From positions 34,791 through 77,040 of the forward strand of contig MU128950.1 of the NCBI GenBank assembly GCA_014904985.1: a DNA stretch of 42,250 nt, written 5' to 3'. This DNA is from Hydnum rufescens UP504 (taxonomy: Eukaryota > Basidiomycota > Agaricomycetes > Cantharellales > Hydnaceae). Numbering within the stretch: position 1 is the first letter of the stretch; every line of letters begins with the position of its first letter. Under the pieces are notes generated by a model. That model was not told the DNA's origin. It saw nothing but the letters and a program-made list of their open reading frames with translations, and searched no databases. The translations under genes and the position numbers were made by a program. Shown piece after piece: positions 11,195 to 22,488 of the stretch.

Positions 11195-11335
11195 ACCCAT
11201 GTAGTTAAATAGTATAATCAGCCCTAGCTGTAGTATAGATATATCAAACACAGTATCATACCAGTGTTAATTAATATATGAAACCCACTAACTACCACAA
11301 CAGTAACTTACCAGGCCTATGTATCAGGATGTATC
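11195..11335 (+). repeat. Left TIR of element A
   Basis: AT-rich repeat whose reverse complement is found at about 16065-16185, with many substitutions and small indels. Shared blocks include TAGCTGTAGT, GATATATCAAACA and TTAATTAATATAT. The stretch from 11336 to 11530 between this repeat and the first array unit is AT-rich and shows nothing else I can name. Confidence 0.7.
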
Positions 11336-11591
11336 AGTACTGCCATACCAGCCAAATAGGCTGCATTGCCATTTCATTGCTTGTCACTGCCCATTTAAAT
11401 ATTATTACTATATTGGGAATTCCCATATTAGGATTTATTTATTATATTATCTAATATTCAATATTTACATTTAATATTTATATTTAATCCTGAAAATACT
11501 ACATTAGCTGCATTCAAAAGAGGCCACATATTGACTCACCCTATTATGAATGAACCATAATGCCTCGCCCTGGTATTGTGTGGTACTGGTT

Positions 11592-11812
11592 TCAATCATG
11601 TGTGTGGGTGTTGATTGTGTGGGTACGGGTTTTGATCATGCAGATATGGGGTTTCGTTGTGTGGGTACAGAGTTTTGTCACATGAGTACAGGGTTTTGTT
11701 GCATGGGTCTGGGGTTTTGTTGCATGGGTCTGGGGTTTTGTCATGTGGGTATGGGATTTTCTCATGTGGGTACAGGATTTCATCGCACAGGTATGGGTTT
11801 TGTTCGAGCAGG
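11592..11812. repeat. 21-bp minisatellite, about ten copies
   Basis: Imperfect copies of a 21-bp unit of the form TGGGTACGGGGTTTTGTCATG repeat through this stretch. Because 21 is a multiple of three, both strands appear open (for example repeats of MGFCHVG), but there is no other coding evidence. It lies in the outermost 'exon' of the left arm of element A, between the donor-like ACTCACC at 11537 and the acceptor-like CTAG at 11845. Confidence 0.85.
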
Positions 11813-12457
11813 ATGCCCTGACCTTCTGTGCAGGTAGAGGTAATCTAGAGTAATAAGTGATGTGTTAGTTAGAAAGAAAGAAGAGCCAGCACCAAAAGAG
11901 CAGCCTTTGCTGCTCTTTTGGTGCAGGTGGACTGAGACTAATGGACAACTCACCTGAGATTACCACACCCGCTGCCATGGGTGTGGTAACATCGTGTAGG
12001 GCTGGACCCTCGGAATTTTTGGCAGCTGCGCACATAGGTACTACCTGGGGGGCTTTGTCTGTACTCTTGTTGGGCAGATTTTGGCACAGGGGGGACCTAG
12101 AATAACAACTCATACTTTATGTTAGTAAAATCAAAGAGAAACAGCACCAAAAGAGCAGCTGGTGCTGCTCTTTTGGTGCCGCTGCAAGGAGAAACTCACT
12201 AGATGGTACCACACACCTGCTCTGGCAGGTGTGTGGTACTGTATTTCACCTGTTGTTGCATATGGTTGAGGGCAGGCTCTGATTGGGTCTTGAGTGGTTG
12301 CGTGCATCCGTAGTTTGTCCTAGGTCTCACCCACATTCTTGTCAGATGGGGTTTCACACAAGGAGGGACCTACAATAATAAATAACATGTTAGTAAAAGA
12401 AATAAAAGAAAGGTAGCACCAAAAGAGCAGCTGGTCCTGCTCTTTTGGTGCCATTGT

Positions 12458-13126
12458 TGTCAGGGTTCGCCCCCAACTCTGGTCTACTCCGGTCTACTCC
12501 GGTCTACTCCGGTCCTCATCCGCCCACCTCCAGTCCGGTTCTCCACTTATTTCCCTCGCCCAAGTCCACTTTGCTTCCGGCTTGATTCCGGTTTGACTCC
12601 GGTCCAACCCTATCTTGGTTTCATTTCCTTTTCATTTCCCTTTCATTTCCCATTGCTTCCGGTTCACCCCCTGGCCGAGTTCCTGTTCCTGTTCCTGTTC
12701 CTGTCCCCCTTGTAACCACCTCCAGTTTAGCGATCACTCCCCCGTAGTATAGTCATCATGTATAAGTAGTCCGAGAGCGAAGTCCAGAGACCCCAGCTTT
12801 GGTCTCTCAGGATTTCCGCTGTTACTCTGGACTGCAGGTCAGCCTTCATGTATTCTGTATTCGTATTACATAATCTCAGGATTTCCGCTGTTACTCCGGA
12901 CTACAGGTCTGAGTATTTTCCAGTTGACTCCGCGAGCTTAAGGACCGCTGTGCTCGTTTCCGCCTAGTCCCTTCCGGGCTGCTGGATTGCCTCTCCGTCC
13001 CCTCCTATCTTCGTTATCTCATTCCTGCCCGGATTCTCTCGGACTTAGCCGGACTTACACCGGACTTAGCCAGAATTATCTGTGTTTATATTTGTTTGGT
13101 GCTCTCGTCACAGCGTGGCCCTGACA
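12458..13126. mobile_element. Solo LTR inserted in an array intron of element A
   Basis: A 669-bp insertion begins TGTCAGGG and ends CCCTGACA, and is flanked by the 5-bp direct repeat ATTGT (12453-12457 and 13127-13131). This is the signature of an LTR left after recombination between two LTRs. It contains a TATA-like GTATAAGTAG at about 12760, tandem GGTCTACTCC words near 12480 and CTGTTCCTGTTCC words near 12690. Removing it restores a normal-length array intron, so it landed after the array formed. No internal retrotransposon coding region is present. Confidence 0.92.
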
Positions 13127-13549
13127 ATTGTACAGGTTGGGAGGAGAAACTCACCAGATAGTACCACACACCCGCCGCAGTGGGTGTGTGGTACCATATT
13201 CTGCCTGTTGTCATGTGGGTTTGGGGGCTGCGCATGTATGGTCTTGTGTGGATTTCGGCCCTCATTAATTCCCAGGTGGCCCCAGGTTTTGTATCGTCGT
13301 CATTTGGGTCAGGGGTGAGGGCCTTAGACCTAGAGTGGGGCAGTATGGTATGTTAGTGAGAGTGTTAGAAAAGTGTAAAGAGGGCAGCTTTCGCTGCCCT
13401 TTTTACATGGGTGTATCTAGCAGGGGGGGGAGTCACTTGTGTACTTGCAGTGGCGAGTGTGTGGTCCTGTTCCAGTCTCGTGGTTTCCTGTTGGTCACAT
13501 GTCCTATATACGAACGAGTTGGATTAGGTAAGCATCAAAACAAACACTG

Positions 13550-13882
13550 AATGCCAGGAGTTTCTGGGCTCAAAAGAGCACCCAATTAGGGGCAGTACAA
13601 AGCTCATATGGATAGATAGTAGATACCTAGATAGAAAATAAATACTAAATACCAAATATCTGTCTAAGACAGGTGAGAAAATGAGAGGTAGTCTGTTGGA
13701 TTGCACTAAGGCACATGGTGCCTTAGTGCAATCCAACAGACTACCTATCATTTTCTCACCTGTCTTAGACAGATATTTGGTATTTAGTATTTATTTGCTA
13801 TCTAGGTATTTACTATCTATCCATATGAGCTTTGTACTGCCCCTAATTGGGTGCTCTTTTGAGCCCAGAAACTCCTGGCATT
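13550..13882. repeat. Central palindrome of element A (165-bp arms)
   Basis: Positions 13550-13714 and 13718-13882 are inverted copies with only about three mismatches and a 3-nt loop (ATG at 13715-13717). The innermost arm is GGATTGCACTAAGGCAC. The outer part (AATGCCAGGAG...GGGGCAG) is related to the outer parts of the central palindromes of B and C. Array orientation reverses exactly across it. On single-stranded DNA or RNA this would fold into one very long hairpin. It may hold a shared promoter for the two arms (inference). Confidence 0.95.
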
Positions 13883-13889
13883 GAGTAAC

Positions 13890-15690
13890 ATCTCCAGATC
13901 TACTTGTCAAGGCGCCCTAAGCAAGCACAACATGGTGCCACACACCCCCCGGGGCAGGTGTGTGGCACTATTAGGTGAGGTTTTTCTTCATGGGGTGTAC
14001 CACAACACCAAAAGAGCACATTAGTTGCTCTTTTGACGTCGTCTTCAGTTTTTTTTTTCTTACTAATGTCTTATTATTCTAGGTACCTCTACTGTGTGAT
14101 ACCCCCACCAACGAGGTTTGAGATGAATACGAATGTGCACAGTGACCTGGACCCCAGTCCTCCATGACAACGAACTAAATGCAGGACCACACACCTGCTC
14201 TGGCAGGTGTGTGGTAATAGTTGGTAAGTTTCTCCCTGTGGCATGTACAACAGCGCCCAAAGAGCAGCAGTAGCTGCTCTTTGGGTGCTGCTTCTGTTTT
14301 TTTTTGTTTTAAACTAAGGTATTATTTATTATTCTAGGTCTCCCCTCAATGCATGAAACCCCACCCGACATGAACACAAGATGAAAAACAGATGTGCGCA
14401 GCCACCCGGAACCCGATCCAAGAACCCAGCACCCGAACACCCACAACCTACATGACAATGGATGAAATACAGTACCACATGCCCCCTGTGGGGTGTGTGT
14501 GGTAATACTGGGTAAGTCCTCAATTACAGGACATACGGCACCACCAAAAGAGCAGCAGAAGCTGCTCTTTTGGTGCTGCTTGTGTTTTCTTTTTCTGTTA
14601 CTAATGTGTCACTATTCTAGGTCTCTTCTCCAACTACGAAACCCCACCCAAAGCAAGCACATATGAAGCCCAGGGTGAAACCTGAGCATGCACAGCAACC
14701 CAAAGGCCCTGCCCCCCCACCCGAGCACCTGTAATGTACACGACAACTTAAATATGGCACCACACACCTGCTGTGGCAGGTGTGGTAAAATCCAGTGAGT
14801 TTTTAATTATGATGTGTACAACAGCACCAAAAGAGCAGCAGAGGCTGCTCTTTTGGCGCTGCCTCTCGTTTTTTTTAAAACTAATGTATCATTCCTTATT
14901 GTAGATTACCCCCACCCACACAAAGTCTGCCCAATCAGAAGACCAATGAGGCCCCACACAAAACAACACACAGCTGCCAAACACCCCCCGAGCGCCCAGC
15001 ACCCCAATGCTCACAACCTACGTGATGGGAGGTCAAGCACAATACCACACACCCACTGCAGTGGGTGTGTGGTAATTTCTGGTAAGTTCCTCCTTATTGC
15101 ATGTACAATGGCACCAAAAGAGGAGCACACAAGCTTCTCTTTGGTGCTACTTCTGGTTTTTTTTACTAACATATTATTCATTACTCTAGTCCCTCTCCCT
15201 GCACGAAAACCCCCCACGAACACCCAGCCGCCAAAGACCATGCCCGAGGGCCCAGCCCCGAACACCGCAACCAGCGTGACAATGGACAAAGCACAGTAGC
15301 ACACCCGCTGTGGCAGGTGGGGTAGTACTGGGTAAGTTTTTAATTACACTTTGTACAACGGTGCCAAAAGAGCAGCAGAAGCTGCTCTTTTGGCGCTGCC
15401 TCTGGTCTTTTTTTTACTAACCTACTATTTGTTATTCTAGACTGTCCACACACAAATACCCACCCAGCGAGAACACAAAGAGGTCCTCAAAAATATGAAT
15501 GCACAGCCGCCAAAGACATGTGCAAGGGCCATGAGAACAAAACCCGAAACCTGCATGAGCACGAAGACCTGTACAAGCCCAGGCTCATGCACTTGTATGA
15601 ATACCTGCCCGAGCCCCCCCGGGCCATATGTAGTAGCAGTAATAAATAATAATAATAATAGTGAACTTGAGCCTCTATGTACATTAGTGA
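13890..15690 (+). ncRNA. Element A right arm: six tandem hairpin introns
   Basis: Intron-like segments occur at 13975-14082, 14224-14337, 14512-14620, 14795-14904, 15082-15189 and 15332-15440, each 108-114 nt long. Donors are GTGAGG, GTAAGT, GTAAGT, GTGAGT, GTAAGT and GTAAGT. Acceptors are CTAG, or GTAG in the fourth. Each has a hairpin about 28 nt inside the donor (AAAAGAGCAGC...GCTGCTCTTTT type), then a T-run and ACTAA. Exons of 141-177 nt are A/C-rich on this strand and end in a GCCACACACC...GGTGTGTGGC-type hairpin directly before the donor. The frames are not conserved between exons. This reads as a rightward spliced non-coding transcript, or as a relic of one. Confidence 0.65.
15634..15663. 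repeat. (TAA)n microsatellite at the outer end of the element A right arm
   Basis: Short run of AATAATAATAAT preceded by CCCCCCGGGCCATATGTAGTAG. The same arrangement (CCCCGGGGGGGATAATATGT, then TAA repeats) ends the right arm of element C at about 40190-40247, showing that both arms share a terminal module. Confidence 0.75.
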
Positions 15691-15950
15691 TGAATAATAA
15701 AACTTGTGATTACCCTGATAAGCCAGCCCATATAGCCTGCTGACCCGTTTAGGGACACACTGGGACCTATTTCAATCCCCCCATCCAAATATATCCATAT
15801 GTGGATGCATTTGATCCCGCATCAGTTGGTGACTGATGCAGTAACCCTGCGTACTGGTATTACTGACAATATCTGCAGGGATATGGCTGCTGATAGAAAT
15901 CCTTCAAGTATATAGAGGAGTTCAAGACACTAAATAGTGTACAAGATGAG

Positions 15951-16065
15951 TTAACCTAGTTGGTTTGAGCACCTGGAGTTCCTCATGTATTGGCACATTG
16001 TGGGTTCAAATCCTGTGAAGTGCATAATTATGGGTTTGATTTTTGAAACCTTGTGCATGGGCTCC
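15951..16065 (+). mobile_element. tRNA-derived SINE-like sequence in element A
   Basis: An A-box-like segment (TAGTTGGTTTGAGCACCTGG) and a B-box-like segment (GTGGGTTCAAATCCTG) lie about 40 bp apart, as in RNA polymerase III promoters. The stems do not close into a convincing tRNA. I therefore call a SINE or decayed tRNA rather than a tRNA gene. It lies just inside the right TIR of element A. Confidence 0.5.
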
Positions 16066-16194
16066 TGATATATCAGCCATGGCAAGTTACTTATGGTAAC
16101 TACTGGGCTTGATATATTAATTAGACATGGTACCATACCATGTTTGATATATCAGCACTACAGCTATTGGTGGTATAATAATTTGAGTAAAGAC
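16065..16194 (-). repeat. Right TIR of element A
   Basis: The reverse complement aligns with 11195-11335 over about 120 bp with substitutions and indels, including TAGCTGTAGT, GATATATCAAACA and TTAATTAATATAT. Confidence 0.7.
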
Positions 16195-17124
16195 CTTCAT
16201 GATAGTGCATATCGTGCTCTTCTTTGGGCATTCTTGGCCTCTCTTTTGAGATCTGGGGAGTCATATTTATGGGGCCAACCACGCCCACATTTAGTTGACA
16301 TGGGGTCAGAGCTCATATAGTTTGTCACCAAAAATGCTGCCATGGTACTTTAATTTGGTGATCACCGGACTTGCCACATGAGACCTTACAAGAATGACTT
16401 TGACCATTGCCACTGATCCACGTCACTTTGTAAAATTGATAAGGAACTCCCATGTCTGATAAACTAAAAGAACTTGTCGAAGTGCCAAAGACATGGTACA
16501 AGGACACACCTCCGGTATTGTTTCATCATTCTTTTCATCATCGCAGGTCTCAATTATGTAATTGGTAGTGGCGACAAGCACCAATCCCCAACTCATGCAG
16601 TTGGGATGGTGGGGTGATATATGGGGATTGTCTAAATTATTTCAAGCATTGCCCCCAGTTTGGCCATTTTTCTGCTTTTCATACATTTAAAGAGGATAGA
16701 AGTCAAGGCATAAATGATGAATGGTGTATGTATTTCCTGAAATTGTGTACAATTATGACATGTATAACAATGAGCCTAGTAGTCAGTTTCTCTAGAGCAG
16801 CTTGTGAAACATCATACTGTGAACTGGGCATGCGTCATGAAAACTTATAAAAGGTGGTGGGGAGGGTCCTTGGCCCATGTTACAGATGTCCTTGTCTGTA
16901 AATCTCTTCACAGGTTTGTCTTTTGGAAGATCACAATGAGTGTGCATAAGATACATGCGCGATTGATTGTGACTCATGCATTGTCTACAACGAGTTGCAA
17001 AATTAATGGATTGATACTAGTGGCCAGTAGAGGAAGAGTACTTACTCACAAGAAAGGTCTTCTGTGTCAGGGGCAGAGGACAGGCAATCTTGCATTGTTG
17101 ACAGAAAAAGCAGGCTAGAGTTGG
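16195..17124. other. Unassigned stretch
   Basis: No gene, repeat or RNA that I recognise. Short open frames exist on both strands but lack length or family resemblance. The sequence is CpG-poor, like the decayed DNA around it. Confidence 0.5.
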
Positions 17125-17884
17125 TCAACCAGTGTGATTTATTGAAGGCATTACATGCCTTGTTTTCAATGCTGGGGTCGACCTAGCTTCAGAGGAAGAA
17201 CTTGATGGGTGCGACTTGGTTGAGTGGGGTAGTTTTCGGGTCCCAGGGTTTGTAGAGGGACGCAGCCGGGTAGAATGGGCAAGGCCACTGTCAGGTTCAG
17301 AGGACGTCATGATCTGTTGCGCTGTTGGAGGAGGCATTGGGAGGGGTGTGCTGGCGAGAGAAGACTGGCCCAAAATATCAACAGAGGACATGGTAGGCTT
17401 GTCAGTGCTTTCTGGAGATGGCTGGGAGTAGGCAAAGGGAACATTGGGAGAAAAAGATGATCTTGTGGGCAAGGGAGAAGCAGAAGAATCAGATGTGGTG
17501 GAACTGCTGCTGAGAGCTGAGGTAGGGCAGTGAGCATAGATATGGGTCGGGTCAATCATTTGATCATATGAACGATGTTGGGATGCGGGGATTTGACAGG
17601 GAGATGGGGTGATCATTGGTGGTAGTGGTTGATGGCAAGATTGTGGCCACTGCTGTTGTGTGAAAGGCTGCTGCAGCACCGAGGGGATCGTGTGTGTGAG
17701 TGGGCGTTGTGAAGGGGTGAAAAAACACAAGATGCAGGCAGCATGGAGATGGGTAATGGAGGTGCTGTTGTGGGTGGAAATTATTGCGGGGCCTCTCATC
17801 CACATGACGATTGTCGAGGGGAGGATGAGAGTCAAAAGTCACAGTTCCACCAGAGCCAAAAGACTGACTTGAAGGATTGAACAT
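17125..17884 (-). CDS. Hypothetical Ser/Pro/Thr-rich protein, possibly decayed
   Basis: A 236-codon frame (17835 to 17125) and an overlapping frame (17884 to 17564) are open on the minus strand. The overlapping frame starts MFNPSSQSFGSGGTVTFDSH and may be the true N-terminus, joined by a frameshift near 17600. The protein is rich in Ser, Pro, Thr and His, with SSSSTTSDSSASPLPTRSS and MPPPTAQQIMTSSEPDSG, and has no recognisable domain, signal peptide or membrane segment. It ends with KTRHVMPSINHTG. It could be the disordered part of a regulatory protein. The low-complexity composition makes the coding call uncertain. Confidence 0.35.
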
Positions 17885-18129
17885 TAACTGACTGGGACCA
17901 TTGAATGACTGGGGGTTGAGGTCAAAAACCTGACAGCTGATGATAGCTGCTATTTGGGATAGCTGTTATCTGTGTAAGTGGCATTTTTAATCTCAGTAAT
18001 GAGCGTGCAAGGACGTACCAGGAGCCCTAAACCTCCTTCATCAATGGGGAGAAACAGCCAAAGCGCAAAGATAAAGTGAGTCAAATGTGAAGTGAGAGCA
18101 GGAGATCCATGTGAGATGTACATACATCG

Positions 18130-20416
18130 ATGAGAGAGGGCAGGAGATTCCACGGATCCAAATATCTCAAGTTGTATGTCATGTCCCCTGTGGCTGCCTC
18201 TTCATCCCACAGCACACCTGTTTCCATTGGTCGCACAGCAAGGGGTGTTTTTGCTGGCAATCCGGCATTTCTGGCCAGTGCATCCTCACTTGCTGCCACC
18301 TCCGGTGCAGTGGCGGGTGAGGGCCCTGCCAAGCTCAAGCCCATAACATGGATCGACTCCCTAGGGAATTTGGGAGATGCACCGGAGTTCTCTAATGTGC
18401 ACATGGATACTCCAGATTATGTGGCATGGTCTGACCATTCAAAGAACAGTGAGTTTGGGTAGAACATGTTATGCTTGATGATGAAATTTTCTGACTTACA
18501 AACAGATTTTGGCTCTGTGCAGGGCGTTCCACATGATGATGGGCATGATCATGATTCTTTACATTCCACCATCACATGGGTGGAGTGGGCGGTCATGTTC
18601 ACAAATAGCCACTGACCCTTCCAGCTCTCATTACAGTGCCCACTCGACTTCACCCCTGAACTTTATGGCAGGGAACAGGCTTTTTATTCTTGCCATTACA
18701 TATCTACCCACAAGGACGCATGTATGGCCCCCATCTTCGATTTTATGTGGTTGCCGATGTTGTATCCAACCCAGATGCCATATCTCACTTACATCTCACG
18801 TCAACCTTCCGACCCCTCCCCCAGCTGAAGCAGATATTGTACAGGTTCCCAATGTCGGTGTCAAGCTAGTTAACCAGTATCGGCAACACTTAGAGACCTT
18901 TGTCTCTGCTCGATATGATTGCTTTAGAAAGTGGTGTTCGGCTGGTCAAGCTGTAGGACTCCAGGGCGCTCTGAGTAATGTGATCCTTCCCATTCGACTG
19001 GAAATCATCTGCAATGCCTCTTTTTTTGACGTTGATTCGCTATCATACACTTACAAGGATTTTGACGTGTTGTGTGGGCTCATTATGGATTACATTCAGG
19101 TTGCATACGAATATGGCACCTTTGCACGTATGATGATGCACTGGTGTATCGATCGCATGGTCTCTGAAAATTCAGAGGCCTGTGCTTATTTTGGTGTGGA
19201 TGACAATCTAATGGGTGCCATGTATGTCCATTCAACAGAAGGTCCTTGGCTCCAAGACCTCCTCCATCATGGAGTCCCTGTGTGGGGTATCTGGCTCAGA
19301 CAGCATGGCATAGATGTTAAGCTTATGCATGGCCTTTGTCGCAATTCTCCTGATGGCAATCAGTCTGGTGGCATCCCAGATGAAGCCAAAAGGAAGATGG
19401 TCGCTCACAATGTTTATGTCTGGCTCCTCGTGGAGCATGACTGTCCTGATCCTTGGATCATCGCCCCTCGTTGTTATCCTAGAGTCCTTCCTGATGAACC
19501 CATGGAAGATATAGTCCTGTGCTACATTATCAGGAATGATTCTCCAATTCTTGGGACTGGTTCTCTAACTCCTAATCCATCTATGATGTATCGCCTGAAG
19601 GGTACCTTTGGCTATGGTCCTTTTACTCCAGTTCATGCTTCTGGGGATCATCCTGTGACAGGGACAGAGATATTCTCAGAAAGCTCACAGGATTCGGATC
19701 CTGAGGATGAAAGTTCAGGTTCTGATTCACCCGTACATGTTCAGCCTATAAGAGGCGAGACAGACACAGAGTACAATCAATGGGTTGTCATTGCAACTGC
19801 AAAGAAGAGGAAAGTGAAGGAGGCTGCCAATAAGACACAAGACACGGCTTGCCAGTTGATGAAGCGAGCCCATAATGGTGATGAGGAGGCTCTACTCGAT
19901 ATAAAGCGTCGGTGGGCAGCTGCCCAGGGCAAAAAGGAAAAATCTCTCAGCCCTTTTGATGCATGCCTTGTTATAGAATGGAGGGATCCTTGCAATGTGC
20001 AAGCAAATGTGATTCGGAAGGAGAAGAAGCTTTGGGCACAAGCAAGGCATTATGGTTGGGATGTTGATGAGACTCCTGGAGCTAGCACTAGCTCAGGCTT
20101 GGCAAGTGCACATCCAAGCACTCATCAGGCTGCCTCATCCCATCATCCCCCTTCGAGATCTCCCCTTCATGTCCTGATACCCCCTCCTAGTGCACCTCCG
20201 CCTCCACCTCGCACACCAACACCACCTTGCATTCCTACACCCCATTGTGAGTCTACACCCCCTCCTCACATACCAACACCATGTCCCTGTGTGCCTATGC
20301 CCCCTCGCATGCTGACATCCCCTCCTCAGGAACCGACACCTCCTCGGAAATCGACACTCACACCTTGTGAGTTGACCCCCCTGCCTCGCAAGTTGACTCC
20401 CCCCCCTTGTGAGTTG
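18130..20416 (+). pseudogene. Unrecognised basidiomycete gene, 5' portion, interrupted by element B
   Basis: An exon from about 18130 ends at a good donor (AACA/GTGAGT at 18448). The next begins after TGTGCAG at about 18522 with VPHDDGHDHDSLHSTITW. A TGA at 18613-18615 and a one-base frame change near 18800 (after MPYLTYI) break the frame. From about 18815 to 20416 it is open: VGVKLVNQYRQHLETF, a segment with HHGVPVWGIWLRQHG, then an acidic and Lys-rich stretch (ATAKKRKVKEAANK, a possible nuclear signal), then Pro-rich repeats ending in copies of PPCELTP. GVPVW-type segments recur in multicopy basidiomycete proteins of unknown function (general recollection, not checked). I assign no function. 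Element B starts right after codon Leu of CEL and adds a stop three codons later. Confidence 0.6.
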
Positions 20417-20445
20417 GAGTGGTAGACACACCATAGATTAATCAA
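20417..20445 (+). repeat. Left TIR of element B
   Basis: GAGTGGTAGACACACCATAG followed by ATTAATCAACT. It pairs with the inverted copy at 26843-26873. Positions 20446-20690 are AT-rich with short self-complementary words (CCATAATGGGATATTAC) and hold no gene. Confidence 0.75.
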
Positions 20446-20889
20446 CTCTCTCTAATATGCCGACACAAGGGATGTATCACTGTCTGCAACCCAAATCACA
20501 GCCAGTGATACATCACTCATTACATAATACTAAAAATTCAATAATGGTGTATTACATAATATTCTAAATCCCATAATGGGATATTACATTTATTGTATCA
20601 ATAATTAGTTAATTACAATGGTTATACCTACAATCAGATGGATATGTGGATAATATCCATCATATCCATCACCCGCAGGTAGGGAATGGACCAAAAGAAT
20701 TATCAATAATGCACCTGCTCAAGTCCCCACATTTTGCAGGGGCTTTGCATGCATATATCCCAGGTGAGACTTCCTTGCATGGGCGTTCCAGTGATCAATT
20801 TCATGGCACTTCATGGGGGAGGCTGCGTGCATCCGTATTTCGGGTGGGGTGTCATCTGTGTTTTTATTGTATGGGGTTTCGTCCGGGGG

Positions 20890-22380
20890 TAGGTGATCTA
20901 GAATAATAACTAAGTTGTAAGTAAAGAACCCAAGACAGTGCCAAAAGAGCAGCTCCCGCTGCTCTTTTGGCACCATTGTATAGGTCTAGACACCCACCAA
21001 AGCAGGGTATGGTACTGTGTTTTATCCAGCATTGTCACATACTGCCATTGGGCAAAGTCTTCAGCACTGCGTATGTCAATGTTTTGTGTTCCAGCTCGTC
21101 CACATTCTTGCCAGGCAGGGTTTTGTCCAGGGTAGGGGTAATCTAGAGTTATGGATAAATCATTAGTAGAGAACCTGAGGCAGCACCAGAAAAGCAGCTC
21201 CTGCTGCTCTTCTGGTGCTGTTGTATCTATATTGGTTGAGAAGACACACCTATGATTACCACACCTGCCACAGCAGGTGTGGTAATGTGCCTTATCCATC
21301 ATTGTGTATTCTGTGGGTGTTTGAGGCTCGGATGGGGTCTTGGACAACTGCACATGCAGGTATCATTGTTGGGACCTGGTCCATGGTCTCATTGGGCAAG
21401 CCTTTGCATAGGGAGGGGGAACCTAGAATAACAAATAATATTTAAAAAAAAAAAAGAGGCAGCACCAAAAGAGCAGCTGAAGCTGCTCTTTTGGTGTCAT
21501 TGTCGCTGCTGTAATAAATAACTCACAAGGGAATACCACACACCTGCTGCAGGGGGTGTGGTTCTGTGTTTTATCGGTTGTCACGTCAGTTGAGACTGTG
21601 CATGCATGTGGGGTCTTGCAAGGGTCTGGCTTGCTCAGGTGGCTGCCACAGGTTTCATACCATTGTTATTTGGGTGGGAGGCAATAACCTAGAATGGAAA
21701 TAATATTATATGTTAGTGAAAATATTAAAGGAGTGCCAAAAGGGCTGCCTTCGCTGCCCTTTTTGCATGGCTGTAAAGAACTCACCTTACATGACCCCAC
21801 ACCCACCTTAGCAGGTATGTGGTACTTTGTTTTATTGATCATTGCATGGGTCTGAGGGGCTGCGCATACATGCAGGTCTTGCATTGATTTTGGCCTGCCT
21901 GTGCATGTTGGGATTTTCATCAGGGGTCTCATCCACAATCTCATTGGGGGTCTTCATGCAGGAAGGGGGATCTAAAATAACAATTAATATGTTAGTTTAC
22001 AAAAAAACGAGAAGTGGCACCAAAAGAGCAGCTTATGCTGCTCTTCTGGTGCCATTGTACATTCTGTAATGAAGGACTCACCAGATAGTACCACACACCT
22101 GCCACAGCAGGTGTGTGGTGCTGTATTTATGTTTCGTCGTGTGGGTTTGGGGGCTGTGCACACATGCAGGGTCTTCCGTCAGTTTCAGCTCACATTTTGT
22201 CCACATGGTCATCACAGGTTTCATACACATCATTGTTTGGGTCATCATTCAGCTGGGGTGATAACCTAGAATAGATAAAGTATTGTATGTTAGTTTAAAA
22301 TGTCAAAGGAGCACGAAAAGGGCAGCAAAAGCTGCCCTTTCATGTGTCTGTATCTAATGGGATGGACTCACCATATAGGA
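20890..22380 (-). ncRNA. Element B left arm: six tandem hairpin introns
   Basis: On the minus strand, intron-like units end (acceptor CTAG or CTAA) near 20898, 21143, 21423, 21689, 21971 and 22266. Their hairpins are at 20938-20973, 21181-21219, 21459-21496, 21733-21768, 22016-22053 and 22310-22345. Donors (ACTCAC on the plus strand) are at 21531-21536, 21780-21785, 22077-22082 and 22366-22371. The outermost two donors are eroded. Exon-end hairpins precede the donors (for example 22089-22119). Stem variants such as AAAAGGGCAGC/GCTGCCCTTT keep pairing. No conserved frame exists. I infer a leftward spliced non-coding transcript. Confidence 0.62.
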
Positions 22381-22488
22381 CCACACCCACCGTAATGGGG
22401 GTGTGATCCTGTTTTTCCCTCAGTGTTATGGGTAGTTGAGGGCTATATAACTGTGATATATGCACTTAGGTAATCATCAAAACAAACA

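Larger units (their letters stand above)
11537..13440 (-). ncRNA. Element A left arm: array of hairpin introns and hairpin exons
   Basis: Read on the minus strand, this arm holds repeated intron-like segments. They are at about 11846-11953, 12097-12199, 12370-13154 (enlarged by the solo LTR) and 13330-13435 (degenerate donor). Each has a GTGAGT-like donor, a central hairpin (cores at 11889-11923, 12144-12179, 12416-12452 and 13375-13407), a TTAGT/ACTAA branch-like site and a CTAG acceptor. Exon-end hairpins of the ACCACACACC type sit just upstream of donors (for example 12205-12239 and 13158-13193). The arm has no conserved reading frame. I infer a spliced non-coding transcript running leftward from the central palindrome. 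Transcription is not shown by sequence alone. Confidence 0.6.
11185..16194. mobile_element. Element A: giant mirror-array element with central palindrome
   Basis: Both ends carry long, diverged inverted repeats: about 11195-11335 matches the reverse complement of about 16065-16185 (shared words include TAGCTGTAGT, GATATATCAAACA, TTAATTAATATAT, GTAACTT and TATCAGG). Between them lie a left arm of minus-sense units, a 330-bp central palindrome and a right arm of plus-sense units. No transposase is encoded. The exact ends and target duplication could not be fixed. A solo LTR and a tRNA-like insertion lie within it. Divergent TIRs and eroded units suggest it is older than B or C. The right end shares a CCCCGGG...ATATGTA...(TAA)n block with element C, supporting common descent. 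Confidence 0.75.

Noticed and set aside
11537..15440. CRISPR array or bacterial REP/terminator-like hairpins
   Set aside because: Regularly spaced hairpins with T-runs resemble both, but the repeats are not identical with unique spacers of fixed size, and the DNA is clearly fungal (spliceosomal introns, KDZ and gypsy elements).
17117..17150. A GGTCAACCA word as the missing second end of the KDZ copy 1 element
   Set aside because: The match is about ten bases, in the wrong surroundings (no GGTACC palindrome follows), and is likely chance.
18509..18810. N-terminus of a 638-codon protein starting at the ATG at 18509
   Set aside because: Another frame over this stretch looks more like protein (VPHDDGHDHDSLHS, then LYGREQAFYSCHYISTHKDA) and follows a plausible intron. 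The ATG-led frame is probably a shadow created by a nearby frameshift.
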